From Andrena cerasifolii (taxonomy: Eukaryota > Arthropoda > Insecta > Hymenoptera > Andrenidae): 64,000 bases of DNA. The notes beneath the pieces were generated by a model that did not search any database, was not told the origin of the DNA, and saw nothing but the letters and a program-made list of their open reading frames with translations. This document shows, piece after piece, positions 13,581 to 26,129 of the stretch; within the stretch, counting starts at the first letter, position 1, and each line of letters begins with the position of its first letter. Position numbers and translations under genes: made by a program. The stretch lies in the NCBI RefSeq assembly GCF_050908995.1, contig NC_135130.1, positions 7,619,001 through 7,683,000 on the forward strand, read 5' to 3'.

Positions 13581-16500
13581 CTGGAAGAAACGCAACAGGA
13601 AGGAGGCTATGTGGTGACTTCTTGAAAGAGTGCATGGGCAATAATGTGTCAGACGCGTAGTGCGAACCTTTTTATATTTCTCGAGAAAATTAGATTCAGA
13701 GTGTAGTCTTCGTTGGGTTCTGTCGAGAGTGCGTGAACCCGTGAGAGTTATAAGAGGCCCCGGGTCCCGAGTACCCGATAACTTTTAAGTTGCGAGTTTG
13801 CAGTGTGATCGGATGTAAGAATTTTTAAGCACGAAAATCGGCTCCCGAATCGCAAATCGGGTCCCGAAATTTCGGGTGCCCGCATACCCCTAGTACTACA
13901 TCCTTTTTTTATTTTTTTTACTTTTTTTTTCCTTGGAGGGAAATTTGTACCGTAGAGAAGGCTCCAAAAGTAATTGTTTCTGTTTTTTGAAAATTCGATC
14001 TCGACGTGAAATTCGCGAAGCAATAGAATTTTTTAAAGTTGCTAAGTTTGATGACCTGTGTTACTTAAATTAATTTTAAATCGGAGAAATGGTGACTTAA
14101 GCCTCCCTTAATTTTGCGTGGAGGACATCATATTTCAAATTTACTACTCTAAATGCGAAAGCACGCAAATTCGCAAACCTCGACAGTTCACATTTTTTAA
14201 ACAAAGTTGCGACTAACGGAACGGTGACTTTACCTAACAGGATCAGGGACAGACCCATGAGCAAGGTGGATACGGTTAGCAGAATTCGACGTCCGAGTAG
14301 GTCGACAAGGAACGCAGCCAAGAGGGACGCCAATATTTGAACGGCCCCGACAACCAGCGTCTGCTCGTTTCCGGTCAGCTCACCGGAACCAATGGTGTTG
14401 AAGAGCGTCAGAGCATAGAAGATCATTATATTGACGCCGGACAATTGCTGGCCAAGCATCACTCCGAAACATGTGGCGAAGGAGCGCAACACACGTGGAT
14501 TTCGTATCATCTTTAAGTTGAACTGCCAGCGAAAAATTAGAAGACAGTCGAAATAACTTTGGGACGATCAAATGGTACAAATTTGATGGGTCCGAGTTGA
14601 ACAGTTAAATGCATCGAGATACTTTGAATTCTTTTCTGTTACAATTCTGCTGATTTTTCCCTTTTTAGGTTTCAAAGCTTTACCACGCTGTTTTATTTAG
14701 GTATCATGATTGACAAAGGTGAATGGTATCAGTTTTATCGGATTTCATTGAGTCGCAATAACATTGTGTGGTTGAAAAAGTATTTACGTTGTTTTCATTG
14801 AATTTGACGCGTGTTGAACATTTATTCAGATTTTTCTCGCTTCGCTTTCTTTCCCTTATTTTCATCCGCGTAACACTGACTGAGCTATTTTTAAATACCA
14901 ACCCCCTCGACGTTTCCGTCACAATATTCCGTGGCACTTTGTTCCACGAGCCTCGGTATGGGCGATATAAAATTGAAAATTTATGGAGATTTAGTTGCAC
15001 GGACGAATCTCGCCGCTTCCATTCCCAACAACGACTCCACACGAAGGCAAACAATTACGCTTACCTTCTCCGAGCTGGTCGTACGAATCAGCCGTTTGAT
15101 TTCGTTCATTTCGTGCTGGATATCGTACGTGTCGCCGCGATACCATCTCAAGGATCGTTCTGCATTGACTTCGTCGTTTCTCGACAAATAGTAGAACGGA
15201 CTTTCTGGCAACAATCTCGTGGGCGCGATCGAGAGGCACGCGATCCCGCAAATTGAACTATACCTGCGCCAGAAATTGATTTACATAGTCCTCAGGCATG
15301 CTCCGAGGGAATTTCAACGTTTCTTAGAAAAATAAAGCGCCGAAGGAAACCGAGAGCTCTCAATTCTTCTTAAAAGGAAAGAAAGAAGAGAGACGTTACT
15401 TATCTTGCTCTACCAAATGTCAGACAATTGTAATCGTACAGTGGGGGGTGTTAAAGAATTGTGTGAAAAATTGAAAATTGGATTGAAAATCCATGACTGT
15501 GATATTAGCACGTCGAGCGGAATTAACATAGTGGAATTAAAAGTTGAAAAAATTTGACTGGGATATTCAGTTATAGGAAATTCGACGATGCGTGAAATTC
15601 TTTTTACTTCCAGTCCCTTTTTCCCCAGTTTTCGAATGGAAGAATATATATCAAGGGCCACCGGTGACAAGAAGCGTGTAAATTATTAAAAATCCTTAAT
15701 AAAAAAATTCCATATTACATCACGGGGAAAAACATTTCTGGTGATACCTGGCAATGTTTTATCTTTTATATTAAAATAAATTTTATGTTAAATAAACAAA
15801 TAAACATCAGTATCCCCGTGAAATTTCTATTGTACCGTACCTCCACACTGTCTCGTATTCGTCGATTAAATAAGCCACGACGAACGCGTACATGATGCCA
15901 ATGTTGATGAAAAGCTGGAAAAACGCGAGTAAGCGTCCACGTATTTCTTTGTCAGCTATTTCAGCCACGTAGATCGGCGTCAGTACACAGAACACACCGC
16001 CACAGACGCCACAGACAAAACGGCCAATCATGAGAAACACAACCTAAAATTGGTAGAGAAAATTCTGGAACAGCCTCCACATTTGCTGGATGATTTTTCT
16101 GAACGCGCAGAGAGCACGACCAGACATCTTTAGCTCCGAGGAAACACAGTGCGAAAACTTCGAAATCAAAAATCCATCTCATTCTAATCACGAATTCTAC
16201 CAATTCTACAAGGTTTAATGATGTGGGAATAGCAATCCGCGTAAAAGGCAGTTCGGAATAAGTGACCTCGGCGGTTCGACTTTGGCGGAGTTGGTTAGGC
16301 GGCTGCCCAGTACCCAGAGGGTCGCGGGTTCAAATCCCATCACCCCGATGTTCGTTTTTTTCGAGGTTCCCGAACACAATAGGCATTAAAAAACCTATTC
16401 AATGATATATAATATATTTGGGGTGCAAAAAAATAAAACTGAGCAAATATTAAATGCCCCGAGGTACTTTCGAATCTACTTAAGGTCGGGGATCAGATAT

Positions 16501-17219
16501 GTGGTGTGGGTTGGTCGGGGTGAGTCCCCCGGGAGGGCCACGCAACTCAAAGTTCAAAGTTGTCAAATCAAATCCTACGATTATCGCCAGATGGCGGTGG
16601 CTGATTTCTCCTTGATCGATGTTCGCGAAAACCCACAGACCGGTAAAAATATATCTGATCCCGAACTGACAATTAGTCATTGTGTCTCCCACGGAATATA
16701 CGATTCGTGGAGTTCTCTCCTCCTCTGTTCGAGCATGCGCACTGGGGAGACCTCACCACTGCGCCCGCTACACCCATAGCGCACCATCTTATACCAAGGA
16801 TATATCACCCCATACTTTCTGGCCTCCGAGACAGATGAAGGCCCATCCGACAGCGAGGACTGGCATGGTAATGAACATCGCCCTCGTCCGATCGACTCTC
16901 CCGATGAGGAACGGTAGCAGGATCACGCCCAAAGATGCGCCAGCGTTCAGGACACATCCGACCAGCCCGATTTCAAGGGCACTGGCATCCAAGAGGTGGT
17001 TCCTCAAGACCTCGCCGGCGCTGGAATTCCAGCCGAGCGAGACGCCCAGCGCGAAGCCGCCGAGTGACGCTGGAATTTCACGAAGAAAGGCGAACGTCAG
17101 CCATCTCTCCCCCGTGTCCACCCACCTGGATTCTTTCCTTCTTTGATCCCCGACGCTGCCATTCGTGCCCGCTCGCTAATTGCACCGGGCCAGCCAGCTA
17201 ATTTACCTCGAGTGCCCAT
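13183..17219 (-). CDS. Tret1-like facilitated sugar transporter (MFS, SLC2 family), six-exon model
   Basis: Predicted plasma-membrane facilitative transporter for trehalose, glucose or a related sugar. Coding exons, minus strand: 17219-17207 (tentative), 17069-16816, 16043-15841, 15263-15065, 14522-14234, 13580-13183. Every junction has GT/AG borders and phases match, giving 1356 nt, 451 aa and TGA at 13185-13183, slightly short of the 460-500 aa usual for the family. Landmarks in the model: GRF...PIY..EI....RG (residues 96-125) across TM3-TM4 and the following loop; PESP at 176-179 opening the central loop; QQLSGVN at 248-254 in TM7; DLLGRR at 297-302 between TM8 and TM9; GPISW at 356-360 in TM10. 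The first loop has GRVDRTR instead of a clear D-R-x-G-R-R motif, and the C-terminal PETKG motif is replaced by KDTSRKSL. The family call is firm. The exact substrate and ortholog are not determinable here, since insects carry many Tret1-like paralogs. Confidence 0.88.
14234..14522 (-). CDS. Sugar transporter exon 5 (TM7-TM9)
   Basis: Acceptor GCTGGCAG ends at 14523. The exon encodes loop residues FNLKMIRNPRVLRS, the TM7 QQLSGVN motif that lines the sugar path in SLC2 proteins, then VDLLGRR between TM8 and TM9. The donor TTAG|GTAAAG after 14234 leaves phase 1. The open frame continues about 45 codons into the intron, but that extension has no transporter similarity. Confidence 0.88.
15065..15263 (-). 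CDS. Sugar transporter exon 4 (TM5-TM6 and PESP loop)
   Basis: Acceptor GGCGCAG ends at 15264 and the first base completes the split arginine. The exon encodes a hydrophobic segment, then LLPESPFYYLSR, the conserved start of the large cytoplasmic loop, then ERSLRWYRG, typical of Tret1-like loops. The donor AAG|GTAAGC after 15065 is a strong consensus donor in phase 0. Confidence 0.88.
15841..16043 (-). CDS. Sugar transporter exon 3 (TM3-TM4 signature)
   Basis: Acceptor TTTTAG ends at 16044. The exon opens in phase 0 with VVFLMIGRF and carries the family pattern PIYVAEIADKEIRG, which covers the conserved P-x-Y-x-x-E-I and R-G positions after TM4. The donor AG|GTACGG after 15841 splits an arginine codon (AG/G). 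Confidence 0.88.
16270..16375 (+). mobile_element. tRNA-derived SINE or tRNA pseudogene in a transporter intron
   Basis: An A-box-like TGGCGGAGTTGGTTAGG lies at about 16283-16299 and a near-perfect B-box GGGTTCAAATCCC at about 16327-16339, the two internal promoter boxes of RNA polymerase III. The would-be acceptor stem pairs poorly, so it is not a convincing functional tRNA. It lies in the intron between exons 2 and 3, antisense to the transporter. Downstream sequence to about 16600 may be the SINE body, but this was not compared with other copies. Confidence 0.55.
16816..17069 (-). CDS. Sugar transporter exon 2 (TM1-TM2)
   Basis: Encodes the GGFALGVSLGW stretch typical of TM1 and then TM2, with the intervening extracellular part. 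The open frame continues upstream of 17069 to a TAG near 17176 without any ATG, so translation must start in an upstream exon. The chosen acceptor is a CAG at 17072-17070 preceded by a pyrimidine-rich run. An alternative acceptor lies about 55 nt further upstream. The donor is AAA|GTATGG after position 16816, leaving phase 0. Confidence 0.8.
17207..17219 (-). CDS. Tentative 13-nt coding first exon of the transporter
   Basis: An ATG at 17219-17217 starts M-G-T-R and is followed by a GAG|GTAAAT donor in phase 1. Joining it to exon 2 at 17069 across a 137-nt intron keeps the frame and gives a complete 451-aa protein. The resulting N terminus is very short for an SLC2 protein, since it leaves almost nothing ahead of TM1. 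A longer alternative first exon farther upstream is equally possible. Confidence 0.35.
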
Positions 17220-20200
17220 GGACGACGCGTTCCGCGAGGAGGAAAAAGGACTTTCTTCCTGTGCGAATGGGGGAAGAGGAATCCAAAGGACAAAGGGCGC
17301 AGGTGGGTTCCGGTGTCTTTCGAGGGCATGTGGGTGGATATTTAATTCAAAGGGAAACAAGTAAAGGGCGATTCGCGACCATTTGACACGGTCTTTGTAC
17401 CCCTTTCAGCATTTGCGGATCAGATGTACAAAGTATTCTTTCGCTCCTGTTTGCCAACGTCGAGGCTTTATTTTTTTTTCAGCTGCCATGAGTTAAGGAG
17501 AAATGCGGGTTGAGTGCATAGTTTAATTTAACTTCTGCTGGTATTATAGCCCTGCGGCTTGTGCATGTGGTAAAGTATTGATTAACTTTTTTCATTTACA
17601 GGCGCATTGGTGGAGAATTCAAGGAGAAGTCTAAATAAAGATACAGTAGGCATAGAAACGAAATAGTAAGAAGTAGACAAACGAGGTACATCAGAATGTA
17701 CACTAACACGTATTTAGGCATTATATTAATTTCCTGGAGAATCGGGAACGAGTTATGCTGCAGGAGATCGTTTAATAAATAAATCCTGTAATAATCTCGA
17801 AATACCTAAGGGGATCCAAGCTCCTATTACTTTCCAGCAGGGGAATTTTGACTCAAATTAATGACGTCGTCGGAAACGATACAAGTTTCACGGAGATTCG
17901 TAGATAGCAGAGTTTACTATAATTTAAACGCCGATGTTTTACTGGAAATATGCGTCGAAGAAGGCGTGCAATAAAGAGCGTGCAGGTCAGAACGGAGAAG
18001 GGGTTAGCTCACCCACGAATGCCCCGAAGTATTGGTTGAATTTTCGTATCCCGACGATGTTGTCGTTGATCGATGTCGAGGTCATCGTTTCACCGTCGGC
18101 GGGGATGAAACTCCCTAAAATAATTTTGCGCCCGCGATGAGGAAAAATAAAGCTGACGCGATGGAAACCAATTGCAACTGAGCCAGAACCCGATATCGAC
18201 ACTGTAACATCGACTTCGGGTCTCGTAAAGTCGATCATAGCTCTGCCGTTTGTTTTCCAAAACAAAACGCCGTTACGGCTTTTGATCGGGGGTTTTATCA
18301 ACAGTACATTCCGCGCCAAAATTTCCCTCCAGAATTACCGTAAACAATCGTTTGCTTTCAAATAAATTTCACCCGCGGCGTTTAATATTATACTATCTTC
18401 CTTGTAACACAGTTTACAGGGATTTGTGATTTAATCTGTTTCCCAGCAAATGGTAAACACGGGGAAAAGCTTGTACAAATTGGTGCGTCGATTTATTTTT
18501 CGGAAAATCCACTAGAATATTATAAGGAAGAATTGCAAAATAGAAGCTGCTGGGTGAAATAAGGCGTGGCCTAACCCAAATCTAACTAAGCACAGCTAAT
18601 TGAAATCTAATTCTAACTAATCATTGAATTAGTACACTAACGAAAACATTTATTTTCCGTTATTTATAATTTCTTCTAAAAATGTTAACTGTGCCTCAAA
18701 AAGGTCACGATAAATTCATTAATTAGCTTTCAAAATCTGGTTCCTTCTGTACTGTAGATTTCGTGGAATTATTTAGTAGCTACCTGGTAATATTTTTCTA
18801 CTACCTTTGTTAATAAACGAATTTCATTTATTTGCTAGAGTTTTGAAAAACTTCCTAAGAGCAGTGATTGTTTGAAGTGTCCACGTTTGGAGTGGAAAAT
18901 TTCAATGACCTTTTCCGCATATTATTATTATTTTTTGACAATCGCACACGCGCCGTTCTCGTTGTGACATTTTATCCTTAAAAAGAAGTCTCGTATATTC
19001 TGCATTTACGCTCGGCAAATTCTCCGTTGAAACAATTCCGGAGCCGCCTATTCGCCAAACAATGGCCCCGTCGAACGAAAAATCTCATTTGTAGATGTAT
19101 CATTATTCCGAAGTCAACTGCAGTTACCTCCGCTCGCAGTATTCGTCATAAAATTGTATTAAAATCAAGCACGCTTACACGTGCCGGCGAGATTAATTAA
19201 AATTTATTTTGAAATTGATCGCGGCTACGTGCACGCCCCAAGTTTATTAAAATTATTTCGACGCCAAGCGGCGCTCCGATGTGAATAAATATTACACTTT
19301 GTTACGTCGAAACGTTGTGCCTTTTACACCGGCGGAATATACGCCATGCGTGTCATCGAATTTTCCAACTTCTTCCAACTTTTAATCATCAACGCTGCGA
19401 ACGCCCGTAATTAACTTCGAAAATAACATTCAAGAAGGCTCTAATTAACGAACAGAAACGCTTTACGTGCTGCTCCTGTGGCGCATGCAGCACTGATTGT
19501 AGTAACTACGATCTCTCAATTAAATCCCTCGAGCTATATGGCTTTACAACTTTCCAAATTGTACGTAAAAAATAATCACCAATTCGTGACAGATTGCTGA
19601 TCAAGAGACTTATCCAAGTCCCTAATAATTTCCTTAAAAAGAGGATTAAAGTCTTGGAGAAAAATTGTCAAACTCTGTATGCTAATCGTATCGAATTGAA
19701 AGAAGATTGATCTAAACCCAGCTGAGAATTACATTCACCTCGAGGAGAAATAGAGAGTAGAATATTCGTAAGAAGTCTCAAGCTTCTTCGCCTGCATGGA
19801 AATGTTCCTGCAACAGGAAACACCAAGTTGCTGAGTAGTTGCGTTACAAATGCATTCTGCATGGAGTTCCCATGAACAGCCTACAGTTTACACGCAATTA
19901 ACCAGGCCAAGCGACGCAAGCCACCGATTATACTCCATTCATCAACGTTTTCCTCTTAACCAGAACCCATCAAGCGCTAGGTGTTCCGTCAATTGGATTC
20001 CGGATGGCCAATTATACTGGTAACCCACCGTCAGCCTCTTAATGTATCACTTTTGATTGCAGCGGAGGAAGATCACTTTCCTTGCTTTCGTCATGACAGC
20101 TTGATCTCTGAATGTCCAGCTCGGAAACGTGATCCCCGATTCCGGCTGTGTAACGTGAGTTTAGTTGAGGATTCGATGATCCTCAGTGGCACAAATAGGC

Positions 20201-21604
20201 GAGCAAGTAGGAGAATTTGAGGGAGGTTCAAGTACTTGCCAGAGGGATTTTTACGATGTAAATAATTAGAGGTGTTCTTGATTTTTTTTTTGGATTAAAC
20301 TGATGAGATGCAGAGTTGATTATGGGAGATTATTTGGAGAACGGAGCTGTGGGAAATAGAATATGATTTTAATACGAAGGCGTACACTCTTGCAATTTTG
20401 AATCTGGTACGTCTGTCTGTGAGCGGTGTGACTTTTAAAATGATTGGGAATCAAATAATGCTTGAATTGATTTGGAAACGACTGTATATCATGCATCTGC
20501 AATATGTCCATTTCAATTCATTACAAACTTCGGCTTTTAGTCACAGCCGAACCAGATGAAAATTAAATTATCAACTCAAAGGAGTTGCTAATTTAATTTG
20601 ATTTCAATGTGCAGATGTAATTAAAGAATTCCAGCTCGTTTGACTGCGAGTAACAGCCGATATTTGCAACGAATTCTAACAAATTAACAGACCCTTTTTC
20701 TATCCAACTTTTCAACACAATTCGAAACTGAGTTTAAGCTAATGCGAATTTATTTAATAGCCTTTACTTCTTAGTGCGAATTTAAATCTGCCAGCTTTCT
20801 GGCTTTCAAAGTTTCGTGGATGGAATTTGTGTCTCCAAAGCAACGGGTTCGAAACGAATGTAATGTCAGTTGGATTCGAATTCCTTTTTGTTCATGGGAT
20901 TGGATGTTTAACTGTTCCGTCGTGCTCCACGGCGCTGAGCCTGTCGACGAGACCAATTTTCGCATCAATGCCACTTCAAGTTTCTCGGTGCAAGGAGGCA
21001 ATCTTACACCGGATGTCGGTCAATCGCCGCATGCATCGTTGCTGCTATCAAATCAGACAACACCTGTTCAACGATAGCTGCTCAAATACGAGTTACTTTC
21101 GAGTAGGTTTTTCGAGAGAAAAAAGAAACAGACAGAAACTGTATTTTTATGTGTCGACTTCGCAAAGTGATTTTTATTTGTTTATGAATAAGGAAAAAAA
21201 TTCTTCGACGCTCTCTAATTATATCTTTCGGAAGCTGTTACTTTGCCTCGCAAAAGTTTTTCGGAATATTTCTTATCCCTGTATTTACAGTATTCGTAGG
21301 TGTAGCTATCGTACGGACATGCTTCAAACATTTCCACCGTAAAATACGGAGTCTGAAACAAGAATTGTGACCACTTCGAACGTGTGCTCGGAGGTGCCAC
21401 TTTGTTTTCATTTACGGGGGTCTTGTTTCTAAAGCTCCAACGAAATATTGAAAGTGCAGTAACAAAGAAAGCACTTCGTATGTGTGTAAAAAATATTCTA
21501 TCCACGTCACCGTGTCGCACAATACCTTTCGTACTATATCGATATATGTTGAAAACTAACAAAAGTGGGGCAACACAGAGACTTTTGTGTCACGAAATGT
21601 AGAT
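17220..21604. other. Non-coding stretch upstream of the transporter
   Basis: Would contain the transporter promoter and any upstream exon, but no TATA box or initiator could be assigned. AT-rich with CpG-containing patches near 18-19.4 kb. Confidence 0.5.
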
Positions 21605-21850
21605 AAATTTTTTTGTAAAAGATTAAAACCGATTGCAAAATAATAAAAATGCACTAAAAAATAAAAAATAATTTTTCCCTTATTTAATCTGCGACCCTCA
21701 GTTTTTTTAAGTCGACGCCAGATTTGCACAGTGCAAATGATGAGGCGCCGACTTAAAAAATATGAGAGTCGTAGATTAAATAATGGAAAAAATTATTTTT
21801 TACTTTCTAGTGCATTTTTATTATTTTCAAGTCGGTTTTAATTTTTTTTA
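21605..21850. mobile_element. Palindromic element, about 245 bp
   Basis: The left arm (21622-21721, through AATGCACTAAAAAATAAAAA, TTTAATCTGCGACCCTCA and AAGTCGACGCC) is the reverse complement of the right arm (21746-21843). The loop is only about 25 bp and itself contains TTTGCACAGTGCAAA, a perfect palindrome. MITE-like; the termini could not be fixed. Confidence 0.8.
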
Positions 21851-24800
21851 TTTTTAACTTTTTAGTTTTATATATATATTGACACATCATGCTGAAGAGA
21901 TATGCGCGTACGTACATGAAATAATAATAATTAGGTGCCAATAGTCTTTATTATTAACCAGAACTGGTAAAATATTGTGCCAATGTAGATGCAGTGTAGA
22001 ACAGGCATCGCCCTCTTTGGAATAAAAAAAAGATTATCGAATTCGGTCCATATGCTGAGGAGTTATGCGGGAGAAACATTAAAAAAAAATACATCGCAGC
22101 AAAGCAATAATAAAACAAATTGAAACGTGTTTGCGAAAAAAGAAATTTACCATTTTCGCCGTACGAGCTGCCATTTCAAAGTTTATATTCCTATACATGG
22201 GCAGTGAAGTAATAAAAGTGGCAATTTAAAAATCCATTAAAAATGTGCGACAAAAATCTGCTCCCTGTGTTGTACAGCGTGTTTGCTCCGAACAGTTTTA
22301 TTGCAGAATGCGGTGAATGGAATAACGTATTTATTTGTCAGCCATAACATCGACGATCGCGCCATGCTCGAGAGGCAAGCTAAATCGATTAATATTCACC
22401 GCGAACATTCCCAAAATTGCTCCGAGGAGTAGAATTTATTGATAGTGCGTGTGTTTAGGCGCTTTATTGGCGTTCCATGGCGTCCCAGCTTCTCATGATC
22501 GTTTCAGCTGCAACGTACCATCGTTACAACCCCCCCTTGCCCCGTGGCTGCACTTTGACACAAACGAAATAATTATAGATTGCTCGAGCCAAAGAGGAAA
22601 ATTATCTCCACCGATGAGAAAGCAGAAAGAATCGAGTGTAATAATTAACTCAGAGGTTACCAGTATTATTGACATTACTGAACGGTGTTCTCGTTTGATG
22701 TTTTCCAATATTGCCTTTGCTTATATTATTGTTGGCACACCAAATGATGCAAGGAAGGATTAGTCGAATCGAAACCCTTCAATTTTGCATATCGCATTTC
22801 TTCTGAATGTGTTGCTAGTCTTAATATTTTAAATTTTACCGGGTTTAACAATATTGTTAAACGATAATAAAATTGTTTTATATTTATAACATCGTAGGCA
22901 TGTGCAGTTTTATTCTGTGACCACTTTTATAAGCACTGCCCAAGTAAAATCATGTTTTCGTTTACTGAAAATGAACTTGTACCAATTTGAAAAGAACATT
23001 TATGCAATTTTGTTTAACAGTTGTATTTCTGTTTGCAGATTCGCGAGGATATTGTAACATAATGATTTTAGTATTAAAAATAACAAAAAGAAGGTTCCTT
23101 TTCTTAGAAGGTTTTTTTTCAAAATTGGATTCACATTACTTTCAAAAATGTCTTGATTTTGATATCAAGAGATATTCAGATACCCTCTTCACTTTCTGAT
23201 CCACAAAAATAATCTTCCTGCTTGATAATCCAATAATTAACTCTTAAATAATCGCTACACTGATAATCAAAAATGCATTTAAATACACAGCGCAATAATA
23301 ATATTTCTGATCTCGTTACTGGCTGGAACAATAAAATAAAACACCGAAAAATTACCACAGAACCATCAACTATAATTGTGCCTAACAGATTTAGCAAGTG
23401 CGTGGACAAGTGTGCTACCATCTGGAGTGTTTATTCGCGAGGTGTACTGTTCAACACCTGAACGTGTTCTCCCTGGTGACCCGCGACGTTGACATCTTGT
23501 ATTTACCTATTGCTCGATTCGGCTTCAGGAAGTGGCCGTATCTAAACCTCTTTGGTTGATCTGAGCATATCGACTCCGTGTATATGCGGAGGAATGAAAG
23601 AGAGGGATGAAACGTTTAAGAAGTTTCTCTCTAAGCTACCTCCACATATCGGTGTCCACTTTTAGTGAAATTTCAGTTTTTTATCCAAGAAATAATTCTG
23701 GACTGCTTCTTTATGCTGTGTAAAAATCACACTTGTATTAGCACTTCATAAATTTGTCAAAAATAATATTTGTTTGTCCATTGTATGACTCTGAATTAAG
23801 AGGTTAGACCACCTCGACCAGGTGAAGAAATATCGCATCTTTGGGAATTTATTTCTCAGTGAAAAAAAAACACTTTTATCGATAAAAAATTTTCAACGAA
23901 GATAGAGACATCTTGGAGTAATATATACAATTTTTCTCACATATCAAAACACTTCGAAAACTTTAAATGCGCGTTTCTCGAAACCACGTTTTCCGGGGGA
24001 TTTTTTCCATTGCATAGTTTTGATTTTATCAACGAAACACAGCCATTACTGAAAACCACGAACCATTTTTCGTTGATATAATCGAAGCTGTACATTGAGA
24101 AAAAAAATCCTTCCATCATTCAGTAGATTTTTATATAAAAAATAAGCCCGCAAAATTTCAGACAGATTTTTCCACAAAAAAATTACCAAACGTTCTTTAA
24201 ATCTTTCTCTTTTAAGTGCAAAAAGTTGTGTAAAAATATATGCTTCCGCTTTTTCAAAAAAAATTCACAAACATTCGCCTCTTTTCGTTCTCCTGACTGG
24301 GTGCAACCCCTCAACAGAAGTTCACTGTACCCCAAGAATTCCTGTCCACTTCATTCCCCCGTCACTCCATTATTCATCCCCAATAAAATTCTACCACCGG
24401 GACACCCCCGCAACGTGCAGTCGCAGGGGCACCCCGGGGCGTTACCGAATAATTCAGAAATTCGTAAGGCAGACCGGCACCGAGCCTTAGTTCGCTACAG
24501 AACGCTTGGAAGGACATCGATTTGAAGTTTCGCGTTCTGCCACGGGTCTCTACAAAATTCTCGGCGCCGGCCGCCCGTTCACGGTGCGCCGTCGTTGCTA
24601 AAGCGGGAAACAGCGGTGTCGGCGATGGATCACCGGCGGGGCCAGCAGTCGTCGAGTTCATAATCGTCCCCAAAATAGTCGGCACGCAACGGGGACAGGC
24701 GCAATAAACGAGCGTAACGCGGATGCCCGTTTCGAGGTTTGTCCAGGGAATGGTTTCGCGGTCGAGTGCACGCCGATGACAGGTGTCCGTCGCAAAACGC

Positions 24801-26129
24801 ATCGTTACATCGGCAAATCGCGTGACAAGCAGCGTCCGTCGACAGACATCCTCTATCGGCACCGATGATGTTCGTTATGCTGACAAATGACGTCGGTGAT
24901 GAACGCGACTCGTTGGCCACCATTGTCTACATTCGCTTCCCAGCGAACGGGGGGTTGGAGGGGGGTGCAGTGAAAGGCTTTAAACGAGTACATGGCGTGG
25001 CAGATCGTTTCTAAAAAATCGTTTGATCGCTGCTTTCATTTAGTATCCTGAAAATGTGTTGATCCCATTGTTGCTGGTTTTTTTTATGCATGGGGGATGT
25101 TTTCGCTGGAGAAGGGTAGTGTAAAGTAATTGCACCATCTCTGCTGGATACTGCACAGAAATTCATGGAGCATCAAATTCACGCAGAGTTTGAGGTATAT
25201 AATATTTGTGTTATTAAAATGAAATTGAATAAATAAATAAATAAATAAATATATAAGTAAATAAATAATAAAGATGAGTGAAGGAAAGACAGTCACATGC
25301 CCCGATATAGGTTCGTTTCCACGTTCCAACTCTCAAACAGAGAAACATCGTATTATAGGGCGAGTACCCAAAGGAGATTCATAAAAATTCATTAAAATCC
25401 AGATTGAGTAATCCGCAAGGGGAATAGTTTTTTCGTTAACCGCTGTTCAGCAGGTGCCTCTACTGGTGATGAAGGCAGTTATTACGGTCACGTGGATTGC
25501 AAACGGCGGAAGGCTTTTATCTTATAACGTCGATTAATCGAGCATATCGTTGGCAGAAGGTACCGACTCTAAAAATGAATGTCCCACTCGTCGTTTGGCG
25601 GCACGTGTCGATATTCTGTCTTGATCGAACTGGCACCTAATAGACTTCATTGTGTTTCCACAGAATGAAGCTTCCCGAATTTATACCTGAGTGTTCTATT
25701 AAACAGTCTATTGAAATAAGTTATGCAGTTTGGAAGGGGAAAGTTATTTAATGAAATCGAGGGCTGGTTTTACGAGTACCTACCTACGAGTTTAGGGGAG
25801 TTAATTTAATATTAATTTAGAGCTGATATCAATTCTTCTTTAACACATAATGGAAGTAGATAATGAATTTAACACACGTTGAGTTTGAAATATTCGCGGG
25901 CTAAAATTAGATTTAACTCAATCATACTTCAAACAAGGTCACAGGTCTGATTCGAGGTTAATTTGCAGTTAACACAGACTTAGTCGAAAATTAAAATATT
26001 GTGACGTAACCCAAATTTCATTGAGTACGTACACGGAGCAGCTCCAAATCCAATCCAATGAAAATTCAGCCATAATCCAAAGGTAACTGACACTAAATAA
26101 AATCTACCACAAATTTGAGTGATCCAAAA
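21851..26129. other. Non-coding stretch with repeat remnants
   Basis: Includes a probable repeat remnant at 23.8-24.2 kb (TAAGAGGTTAGACCACC start, CGCGTTTCTCGAAACC phrase) lacking a matching right end, and a GC-rich patch at 24.4-24.95 kb with an unrecognised minus-strand frame. Confidence 0.5.
25227..25270. repeat. (AAAT)n microsatellite
   Basis: AAAT/AAATA units with a few interruptions near the end. Confidence 0.9.

Noticed and set aside
16270..16375. Functional tRNA gene
   Set aside because: A and B boxes are good but acceptor arms match at only about four of seven positions.
17987..18319. Minus-strand 110-codon frame upstream of the transporter
   Set aside because: Tested as a possible 5' exon; sequence does not resemble an SLC2 N terminus.
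23799..24200. Fifth TA-AGGGG-type element
   Set aside because: A plausible left end (TAAGAGGTTAGACCACC) exists but no inverted right end was found, so limits cannot be given.
24374..24862. Minus-strand 162-codon frame including MNSTTAGPAGDPSPTPLF from 24661
   Set aside because: Could be an extracellular N terminus, but there is no transmembrane segment, domain or clear splice signal to support it.
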